Assembly: GCA_907163375.1 (NCBI GenBank)
Contig: CAJQUW010009222.1
Coordinates: 62,001 to 126,000, forward strand
Origin: Prostheceraeus crozeri
Lineage: Eukaryota > Platyhelminthes > Polycladida > Euryleptidae
Direction: 5' to 3'
DNA: 64,000 nt
Under the pieces are notes generated by a model. That model ran no database searches, was not told the origin of the DNA, and saw only the letters and a program-made list of their open reading frames with translations. The position numbers and the translations under genes were made by a program. Positions 13,061 to 23,000 of this stretch are shown here, piece after piece. Every line of letters starts with the position of its first letter. Within the stretch, counting starts at the first letter, position 1.

Positions 13061-13097
13061 ACCTAACGCTCACTAGATAACGACACAAGACACAACA
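13061..13097 (+). repeat. LTR-1 3' LTR, distal part
   Basis: Matches 1795-1831 (ACCTAACGCT through ACACGACA, with one change). Its first ten bases are the duplicated target of the DNA element, and it is followed by the LTR-1 target duplication ATAAG. Confidence 0.85.
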
Positions 13098-13102
13098 ATA
13101 AG

Positions 13103-13488
13103 CAATTAAAGTAGGGCTTCAGTAGTAGCAGCAGTTTATGTGACATCAACAATACTACTACAATGTGTGCCAAGTCGTCCACTGCTTGCATGTTGAAGTT
13201 TACTAAAAACCAAAGAAAATAGTGTGAAAGTTGGTCTGTAATGAATTCGGAAATAAAATGCTTTATGCAGCTGGGATCTAGAAGTACTGTTCTAGCTAGC
13301 AACTCTGAACAATGCAACGTATGTTAATGCATCAGCTAATCAGAGATATGATGTCATCGATCCCCGCTACTTGCCTTAATGTCGGCGGTCACCATTGTGA
13401 CGTGTTTATTTATTCATTGATTATTATTGCCTTGACAACTGATGTGTGGTGGTGAGGGTTGATCCTGCCAACTGACAGAGTCGCGTAA
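13103..13488. other. no gene recognised
   Basis: Flank between the LTR-1 target duplication and the tRNA-like sequence. Nothing recognisable. Confidence 0.4.
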
Positions 13489-13562
13489 GTGGCTCGTAGC
13501 TCAGTTGGTTAGAGCACAGGTCTAGTTAACCATGGTCGTAGGTTCGAATCCTATCAGCCGCA
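13489..13562 (+). tRNA. tRNA-like sequence, anticodon loop reads AGT (Thr); possibly a pseudogene
   Basis: Has an A box (TAGCTCAGTTGGTTAGAG) and a B box (GGTTCGAATCC) at normal spacing. The D stem is GCTC/GAGC, the T stem GTAGG/CCTAT, and the acceptor GTGGCTC/CAGCCGC pairs in six of seven positions with one extra base before the D arm. The anticodon loop CTAGTTA would place AGT at 34-36, but only three of five anticodon-stem pairs form. No CCA is encoded, as normal in eukaryotes. The stem defects favour a decayed tRNA gene or a tRNA-derived SINE head over a working tRNA. Confidence 0.5.
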
Positions 13563-15081
13563 CATCTTTTGCATGGCAATCTGATTTATCGTTAATTTAA
13601 TTTCATTGTTGTCAATATTTTAAATTTTCTCATTCGTAGACAAACAATATTTCCTAACAAAAGGCTTTAAGCAGGCTTTAAGCATAGAAATCAGATTGTT
13701 TTACTGTACAGTATAGTAAAGAAATAGTATAGTATCTGATTTCTAAGGCTTTAAGCTGTGCCCGATCTAGTCCTAACAATGTGATTCGAAGTCTATGGGT
13801 AATAGAATGGACAACAGGTGATTGTCATTGGTTTGAGCCTCTGGGTTATGCGATTATTGAAGGAGCAAATTACCGAAACATGCAGCAGATATGAAGATGA
13901 ATTCCTGGCGATCTACTGCAGGCATTTTTTTCAAAATCCTTTGCTCAAAATCCTTCAAACACAAAGAGAAATTATGAAGGCGTGAATATTTACAAAGTTA
14001 GATGAGGTACCGATGTCCTCCTACTGTCAACCACTGGAAGCCACCATCATTTGCGTGTTATGACAGCGCATTTCCAACACGCTCTATTGTTTCTAATGTC
14101 CCTATGTTCTGGTATTTTAAGTGACGGGTTTATACATAGAGTATGCCTGTACTTTCTCTATGGGATTATATGTAAACATCTTTTCACCTATCTACATGGT
14201 GTGTCACCTGATCGACAGTCTGTCATGCCGAATGTAGACCCAAGGTTGCCATCTTGATTGTGTTGCTTTTGTACTTCGCAGGGCAGAAGTGTAATCGACG
14301 GAGCCCTCCCTCCGCGTTGACAAGATGAAGAAGATCAAATATGAGAAATGCGTATCTGTAGAGCATGTAATATTGGGGAGGAGACAGAACTACATATCTG
14401 TCGAGGTTTTCTGAGTGTCTACGGGAAATGATGGTGTGCACGGCGATCGCATGAATTAACTGAAACTAATTTGATGCAATGGAAAATTCCTTTCTTTCAA
14501 TCCATCAGTTTAATATTCAATTACAGCTACGCTTACCATTCCGATTCAAATTACTCCCATACGGAAGAAAACTCTAATCAGGAGGTAACTTGGTAAGTGG
14601 ACTCGAAGTCCTTTATTTTTCTCTTAAGTGTAGACTGCAAAATGCAAATTGATGCAAATATTCAAGAATAATGCGACATATCCTAACCGATATTTTGTGT
14701 GAATTGAGGCCAACATAAACTCATCCTAGACTGGAACTATCAGCGAATGAATGGTGTCATTAACCGATACAGGAACCACTTTTTATCTATTAGTGAGGAG
14801 ATGATCAACCACAACTAATTCTATGCATAATTTTTTCTCATTGAAACGAAAAATTCGTTCGTCTTAAACCAGAATCATACCATGAAGAACTTTCACAGGT
14901 TTTTACCAATTATTACAATGTTCTATCCTGCAATATAATTTAGAATAGATAAGAATGAAATTATCTATATCGTCTCAAATCAATCGATGAGCACATTACA
15001 TGAAAAAAGAGAAAGATAGTAACAAAATTGGGCTAAGGACGGGACTTGATGAATGAGCTACCGAGTCTTATGCAGCGTGCT
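13563..15081. other. no gene recognised
   Basis: AT-rich with short frames only. A short motif (GGCTTTAAGC) recurs around 13663, 13674 and 13747. No array, RNA gene or protein domain is seen. Confidence 0.4.
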
Positions 15082-15660
15082 TTAGGCCTCATAATGGCGA
15101 GATTGAACCGTTATCTTAACCGGCGAGGTAGAAAAAATGTTGTGGCGGCAATGGGCCCCGTTGGATGCAATCTGCAAGAATAGGTTGTCACATAGCTTGT
15201 CAGCGGCGGTCCTTGGCGTCCACCGACATTCCAGCAATCCGCTCAACTTTTTCGAGCTGGGAAAAGAGTCAGACAAGTTGCAGAAGGCATGAAAGGCGTA
15301 CAGCAAAATGTTGCGAATGCAGGAAATGTTGACGTTGAATGTGGTCTCCTTCGGACATCCTGATCTTCTTAAGTTGCGAAAGATAAACATTTTGTGCGAG
15401 ACTGATTTTATGACTTTAGTCATATGATTGTCCTAATGCAAACTACTGCTAAGAATAACACCAAGCAGTGGGAGGCTTTCAACCCTCTGAAGGACAGAGT
15501 CGCCTGAGGTCGACACACCGGCGAGATTGAGACTTTTGTTTGTAATTATGTCCATCATCTTCCACTTTTTATGATTGAATGAGAGTCCTATGTCTTTCGG
15601 CAGGGAAAACTCACCTCTGAGTTTCACACTTTCGATCCGGTTGGAGAGAAAGTCTGGTTG
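15082..15660 (-). mobile_element. LINE (CR1/Jockey-like) reverse transcriptase 3' remnant
   Basis: On the minus strand the peptide GLSFNHKKWKMMDI, followed by VESLPLLGVILSSSLH, matches the end of a non-LTR reverse transcriptase (thumb side: 'K.K.M.I ... LLGV..+..L.W..H'). The next segment, VTKVIKSVSHKMFIFRNLRR followed by CIRNILLYAFHAF, matches the conserved post-RT 'I..A..R+..LR.L+R ... IRS.L.YA.P.F' region. The catalytic core is absent, and the two segments lie in different frames, so this is a decayed fragment. Confidence 0.7.
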
Positions 15661-16963
15661 GCATGCCTATCCCTATGATTGAAGCGACTGCGATTGCCAT
15701 AGTCCGAATGCGATGCCCAAGTGCTCTTCAAATTCACTCGTGCTATTTACACAGAGTGCATGCCCGACGAACCGAGTAGAGTTTTGAATGCCTCTTCAAA
15801 GTTTCTGAATTCGTAGTCTCCCGCAGAGCATGCAAATTATAGTTGTAAATGTTTGGACGATTCGGACTCTTGCCAAACACGTTGGTAGTTGCTGTACCCG
15901 ATAACGTTAGTAGTAGCTGGAATTTTTTTGCGACGTTTGCCCATGCGAGGAGAACTTCAGAGTTGGATGAAGGATTTTCATCTATCAGGATCCCAAGCAT
16001 TTGATCTGTAACTGCATGATTTCTTTCACATAATCTATTGTTCCAAGTTCTTCGAGCACCAGTATGATTGATATGTGCGTTTCATGAATCTGATGACTTT
16101 GACATTCTCTTCATTTCTCTTTATCCTAATTTGTTTAATGACTCTCTTCCTGCTTTAAGTCGTTTTATTCAACTTTATCTTTCCATTAGTTCAGTGCAAA
16201 TAATGAGTCCTTTCATATTGGGCATTATGTAGCTGCTTTTAGTCATTTCATCGCATTTCGTTGCATATGGATCGCACCTACTCCTTTTCGATTTAATTTT
16301 GATCAAATTTGCGTCATAGTGCTCAGAAATGTCAGCTCTACAAAATGAGTTGGAGTTGAAAGTGATTTGAAATACCAGCATTTTATAACCTACCTCTATT
16401 AATAGCGTCTTCTCCGAGTCGATTCCTCGCAGCAGTGTCGTTGCCTGTGTACAAAGCCACCGCTGATTCTTCCTTCACTACGTTGACCTTGCTGGCATTT
16501 TGGTATGAATGAGTATATGCGCATCATAGTGCGAAAAGATCTACATCACTTGCATGAAAGGATTGATAGGACGAGTAGCATGGGAATTCGATGCCGGCGT
16601 CGACGGAAAGGCTCTGATCCAATCATCTGTCACTTACGATATCCAAGTTCACCTGTATGCTGTTGAAAGGCGACATCTCATTAGTCGTCAACTACATCTG
16701 AGGCGGATGCGTGAAAACTGGCTCAAACTTCACTGCTTCTGCTTTCGATGTATCTAATGAACCGAAATCTCCTTCAAGCTTCTTCAGCGACGATCTGGTT
16801 TGGTCGAACAGAGTCGATCTTTTGTCTACCGGATAACACTGGCAATTCTTCTGATCTGAAGATTTCGAAACCTAATAATCATATTGCAACATGATATTCT
16901 TAATAATTCTGATAAAAGATATTTGGTTAAGCGTGGAGTGCATTCTACATTTTTGCTTTCCAG
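15661..16963. other. no gene recognised; presumed 5' flank of the ubiquitin-like gene
   Basis: Short frames only. If the host gene is transcribed from nearby, its promoter or 5' untranslated exon should lie in the last part of this stretch. I see no decisive TATA or initiator signal. Confidence 0.35.
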
Positions 16964-17010
16964 GATCAAATTTTGGAAGACTTTTTCATCTGGCGAAATG
17001 GCAACATCTG
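16964..17010 (+). CDS. host gene exon 1 (start codon at 16998)
   Basis: ATGGCAACATCTG (16998-17010) encodes MATS plus the first base of Gly5, followed by the donor GTAAGC. Joined to the next exon it reads MATSGTWRVVILAED without interruption, and the context GAAATGG suits initiation. Upstream at 16951-16963 is TTTTGCTTTCCAG, a good 3' splice site, so this exon appears to begin at 16964 with a 34-base untranslated leader. That fits either an upstream 5'UTR exon or a trans-splicing acceptor. Confidence 0.75.
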
Positions 17011-20000
17011 GTAAGCTCGGTCACATTTTTTGACGTATCTATTAATATTGATGCAGGTGTGGTTACTGCAGTGGACAATAGAAAAGGTGATCTTACAGAA
17101 AATTAACCAACGACCGAGGTTTTTACTTGAATTTTAGAAAGCGCACTATTCAAATCACATAATCGGTCTCTAATCGATCGCAAATTTTGTACATAATGTG
17201 GTATTGGATAAATTGGGTATATTTTACTTACGTTCGCTTGACACATTTTACACTGCATCCATGATCCTTCGCATTGTGCAGATCATGCACTAGACTTCAT
17301 CTTATCTAAACTGCGTCATAGTGTGAAAGATTGAAAATTCTACGCAAGGAAAAATTATAATACTGCTATAATTACTGCTGAATATCAGAGGTTTTGAAAT
17401 ATCCGTGAAAAACGGTGATACTTCTTTGAATGAGTAGTTCCTAAATTGCTGCAGAAAAGATTTCAAATGTATTATTGAAGAAAACATGCTTTCTCAAATT
17501 TTAGATAATTTTCTAGCGAAATATCAGAAAGCCTCAAGTGAACTGAATGTGTTTCGACTAGTGACGGCATGGAGGGATAGGTTTGTCGATGAATGAATCA
17601 GGAGAAGTGAGGGATAGATTGTCGATGACTGAATCCAGGAGAAGTGAGGGATAGGATTGTCTATGAATGAATCCAGGAGAAATGAGGGATAGGATTGTCG
17701 ATGAATGAATCCAGGAGAAGTGAGGGATAGGATTGTCGATGACTGAATCCAGGAGAAGTGAGGGATAGCTTTTTGAAGACGATGGTGTCCGAAGCTCCTT
17801 GAAGGCATTTTGCAAAGGATGAATTTCATCCCTGCTCTGATAAACTGATTCTATGAAACGAACTCACTGATTTTGAGTAATCCTTTCCTTGCAGGAACTT
17901 GGAGAGTAGTTATTCTTGCTGAAGATATCAGTCTGGACAAGAGCTTCGCGTTTTCACCTGAAACAACTTTGAGTGAAGTCCTGGAGAGTTGGAAGGAACA
18001 TTTTGGCATTTTCGGTCATTATGTCTTCAAATCGGAGGACAGGAGAGAGGATTATGATCTGGATTTTACTCTCCGGGATGTTGGCGAAAGTAGAGATGGC
18101 TCGAAGAAGGTGGAGCTGGCGCTCGTCCTTTCAGACCTCCCGACGCCAACTCCAACTCGGAACATTTATGTGGTATTGAATGGCCGGCGCAAACATTACC
18201 GCGTGAGTCCGCGTGATCGACTCAAGTACATTATTCCAAACTCTGCTGGAATGACTTTCTCATTCAATGGGAGGATTATCGATATTAGCAAGACAATTCG
18301 GCAGCTAAAAATACCGGAGAATGGGATAATCACAACAGTGAAGACAATCCCTGTCGAGACGTCTATTGGCAACCACAAGACGGTAAAGGTATCGGACGGA
18401 TCAGTGGCATCTCAGCTGAAGAATGTGATCAAGCAATTTGAGGAAGAGAATTTCTTCGTTAAATCCAAAGGACGGATTGTTCTGGGCGACGAGCTGATTG
18501 ACTGCAAAGACACCGAAGTTTCGGTGACCAAGCCGAAGTTTGAAGTGAAGATTGGACATCAGAACTTCACATTTCCCGCTAACCGTGGGGAAAACTTCCT
18601 TCCAAGACTTCACATTTGCTCTCTCCATTATCTCTGGAATGGAAAGGTGTGAACTCTCCCGTCACACGTACGTTTGTATGGGATGTAGAAGGCGAATTGG
18701 TGACAATGAAGAGGAAGGGCAGCTGGTCAACATCGAGTGCTGCCGTGTCCGCTCGCTGTCGCTAAGGGTGGAAGAGACTCCGGCTCATGAAGGTGAGTTG
18801 TTAACACTATATGTGAAGCATTGTTGAAGATAGAAGGTTTGCACGTTGGTGAAATTATATGAGAACTAGTGCTTCGACGATTAATACACGCGGCTTCTAT
18901 CTTTAGAAACTTGGCACATAGCGCGGAATGACAATTTCAATCGCACGGATTCAGGGTTGCCGTCCATTTACTGTGCTTTAATGCAACCTTGACTTTTAGT
19001 GATTTTCGTTCGATTTCGTTGATTTCATTTGCTTGTCATTTCATTGCTATATTCACCCTGAAGATGGATGGTGGTCAGTCATCCGAAAAATCGTCGAAGG
19101 GCAAGTTCTGATATATGTGAAACCTTGTTCTGTCATTCTGATTTCAGTTTTGAGAATGGTCGAGTCTTGTTTTGAAAAGTCAAATGCAATCTAAGCCCGC
19201 ACTATTTACTCAACAGAATATCTTCAGATGGAAAAAATTGCAATTTAAAAGTAATCTTTCTAGCGTCCTAGAAACTTCACTCAGCAAGGATAGAAATCCA
19301 ACATGTGATAAAAATCCTAGAAATTTCACTGAGCAAGGATAGAAATCCAACATGTGATAAAAATCCTAGATATGTCACTGAGCAAGGATAGAAATCCAAC
19401 ATGTGATAAAAATCCTAGAAATGTCACTGAGCAAGGATAGAAATCCAACATGTGATAAAAATCCTAGAAATGTCACTGAGCATGGATAGAAATCCAACAA
19501 GTGATAAAAATCCTAGAAATGTCACTGAGCAAGGATAGAAATCCAACATGTGATAAAAATCCTAGAAATGTCACTGAACAAGGATAGAAATCCAACATGT
19601 GATAAAAATCCTAGAAATGTCACTGAGCAAGGATAGAAATCCAACATGTGATAAAAATCCTAGAAATGTCACTGAGCAAGGATAGAAATCCAACATGTGA
19701 TAAAAATCCTAGAAATTTCCAACGGACAGTGAATCACGTCGACTGAGTAAGTCGCTCGTCAAGTTCGGGAGTTCATCAGCTTTCGAAATTCAAATGCTAA
19801 ACATCCTTTTCATATCATTGTTGCAGTGGTCGAACCCAACGACTATTCCTATAGTTAGAGGAGCAAGTTCGCAACCTTAGACTTAGAAAACTTCGCATGG
19901 AATGAAATACCAGATAACTGTATGGGATGGAAAACATGGCTGGCTGGAACAATTAGCCAATATTCAAAAATTTTGATTTTGATTGAAATTAAAATGTTCA

Positions 20001-23000
20001 AATATTTGATTATGATTGAGTGATTAAAGTGGTAAAGAATGTGATCATGATAGTGATTATGATTAAGGCGTCCATAGACTTGATTATGATTGATTGATTA
20101 AGATGTTCGAAATTGGGCCTATGATTAATGTGGTCAGATGCTTTATCATGAAAGCTGGGTAGATTGAAAATGATTCTGATTACGGCTTTCAGACGCTTTG
20201 TCGGATCAGTGATAATTATAGTTCCGTTAAGTAATAATTTGAATCGCGAAGAAAATGTTTGATACTGTGCAGTGATAGCAGTTTTTATTAAAACTCATCT
20301 CCTTGTTCTATTAATAAGCTTGCTGAATTAGTATTACTGTAATTACTCGTTTTGTTCAGTACCATCATGGCGTACAAGCTGACAAAATCATTGAACTCAG
20401 TAGTATATTTAGTATTTTTGTTAATCTAAAAAGTACACATAAAGAGAAAACATCAGAGGGATGATATTGTAGGGAACATATTCTATGACAAGGCGTGAAC
20501 TCATGTTCATGACCGTGTATCAAAGATTGGTAGTCTCTGCGACATTGCGCACTTTCAGTCGTTAAGTAGTCCAGCTGTCACTCTGCCATCGGCGGCCGTG
20601 TTCTTATCTCAACTGATGGTCGGATGACCAAAATCAAATTTGCTGATTAATAAACGTTATTTTGATTATGATTAACCTCAAAAAGTTAATTCATTACCTG
20701 ACACAAATGGCACAGAAATTACATGAAGTAGCATGTGAATGGAACGTCTATTGGGTGATAATTTCATTTTCAAAGATTTTTTGTCATTGTTTTTTTATAT
20801 CCTTTTCGGTCAGGGGCTATTTTTGATGATTTGCAGGTGATGCGGATGTCTAAGATGAAATATCACAATTGAGTGAAAAGCTTGCAGACACAATGCACTC
20901 AATAGAACGCATTACAGCTCTCATTCAATGTGCTATTCATGTCATCAGATGATTATAAGTCGACGGTTGAATGATCAGCCACGTATAAGGGACCTGGTAA
21001 GAAGGAGATAAGGTTCATTTCGAGACTTGAGGAGGTGAAAGGTCGTTTCCGAATGCGTCGTCACAACCACAGTTGCGTTGACAACAAACACAGCTCTGCT
21101 GAAGCGTAAGAATCTTTGATAAGATGATGAAACATTTCAGTTTTAATTTCACATGAAGAACTGGAGTCTGGAATCAGTGGTACGTGATCAATGCGTGCAA
21201 AGTTGGTCATTTAAGGTCAATGAGCTGTATAGAATAAATCATTTAGCAATTCCACGCGACGGTCAACATTTAAGTCAGAAAAATGATTTATAGATTGATT
21301 TTGAACACAATTTCTGATAATCATATGAACGTATAGACTCGTTGAATCAGTTATCTGTTGGCCATCATAATAGACTACAACTTGTATAATAGTCTTACAT
21401 GACATCCTTCGCTATCGACAAAATACTGACAGCAACCTAATAGGCCTGGGCTTCGATTAAGACAAACTAACTAAAAATTATGCCTCAATATAGTGCATGC
21501 TACGGTATGGAATGGCCTACACCATAGAGGCCTACATGTGATTGCACAAGAAAGATTTGGCCGATTCTCTTAATTATAGTCCGTAGTCTAAAGCTACATG
21601 TACATGCAAACAAATCAGATATCCCATTGAGGTGGCCTGAATACGAATTGTGAATAGTCTTGGTAAATATAATGCCAAGATACCGGTATGAAGCGCTGGA
21701 GTTTCAAATTGTTATCAACTTCGATATTACATGTATGTGCGTACATGTACACATTGCAATAGCTAAGATTTTGAACTTGTAACCAATTGTTTAATATATC
21801 ATGTCATAGTCGTCAGCCTGTTTATGCAGTCATCTAACAGAACTGTTAATTTGCGAACAATCAATGCATGAACCTACCTAACGTAACTATCTATTTTCAT
21901 GATAGGCTACTGTTATTATGACATCATTCCGATTTCGTTAAATATTTTGTATATAATGGGTCAACTTTGAGACAACATTCAATTATCACTTATTTAAAAT
22001 TCCAAAAGTAAAACAAACAAGAGGAAAATCTATTCCAATGCAGAATGCAACCGTGATTTACCGCAATCGATGAGCACGTAAACCGTAACCAATTGTAACC
22101 GTGAGAACTTCAACCGTATTGAATACGAAGTCGTTACAAGTTGATACATGGTTGAATCTTTCTCCTCCAATGCCGGGCAGCAATGCATTTCAAACTTATT
22201 CAATCCTTTCTATGACCTCCAAATCCATTTAGAGCAGAGAGCGTTAATTACGAGAGGCGACACTTCCCATTCAACGCATGTTAAAAACGGGCAACATGCG
22301 CTGGTCTCCCGTTCTTCCCTAATGATTACACCTGACATCAGAAAGCTGACCGAATTCTTAAAATCTTCTGTTACTCTGAAACAGGTGCGATCTATCAGCG
22401 GGAGGCCACTTTTCACCAGAGAGCTTTTCACAGACTCACGGAAGTCATAGTGGCTGCATCATAATCAAGTCTACTTTTCATTGAAGTTCTTCGATAAGCA
22501 AATCAAGTTTAGTTGATATAGCTTTTTAAATGAAATGTAAACTTTTGTTTTAGAAGCAACACTACATTATCAGTTCGATGAAATACAGTTGATGATATTT
22601 CTTATAAAAATTGATCTCATCCCTTGCTTAACTGATCAAATCATGGAATATTACATGATGTTAATGATATATAACAAGATAATGCATCAATTAAAAATTA
22701 TTTGTTAAATATTGTGCGTTAAAATATGTATACTGCATCAATAAATGAATCCACTACTGTCATTTATCATAATATTTTAAAACACCTAAAAACAAGACAT
22801 GAATATGTGAAATTAGAGTTGGATTTTCTAATGGCCCAAAAAATTACCCTCTTTATTTGAGATAAAAAAATATCATAGTAATCATGACATGATTTTTTTC
22901 AATTTTCTCTTCTTCCTCAGCATCTCCTGAACAGATCTGTTTTTCTCATTTGTTGCTCACGAGCGTTCTTCAAACAATGAGGTACGTAGATCACAACGTA

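Larger units (their letters stand above)
1446..13102 (+). mobile_element. Ty3/gypsy-type LTR retrotransposon fossil (LTR-1), interrupted by nested insertions
   Basis: The element has LTRs starting TGTTGTG and ending ACA, and is flanked by a perfect 5-bp target duplication ATAAG (1446-1450 and 13098-13102). The 3' LTR is split by a 7.1-kb DNA element (5926-13060), so the element spans far more than its own roughly 4.5 kb. The internal part carries gag zinc-knuckle, protease, reverse transcriptase, RNase H and integrase regions in gypsy order. About seven mismatches between the two LTRs (381 bp) suggest a fairly recent insertion. The coding region is broken, with a few interruptions, so this copy looks non-functional. 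Confidence 0.9.

Noticed and set aside
16554-16757. 67-codon frame upstream of the host gene as a first exon
   Set aside because: No donor site in phase with exon 2, whereas 16998-17010 joins perfectly.
17524-17829. Minus-strand frame with FSWIQSS-type repeats
   Set aside because: A translation of the 38-bp minisatellite.
22148-22450. 100-codon plus-strand frame after repeat copy A
   Set aside because: It starts inside the repeat and runs into unrelated sequence; no domain, no splice context.
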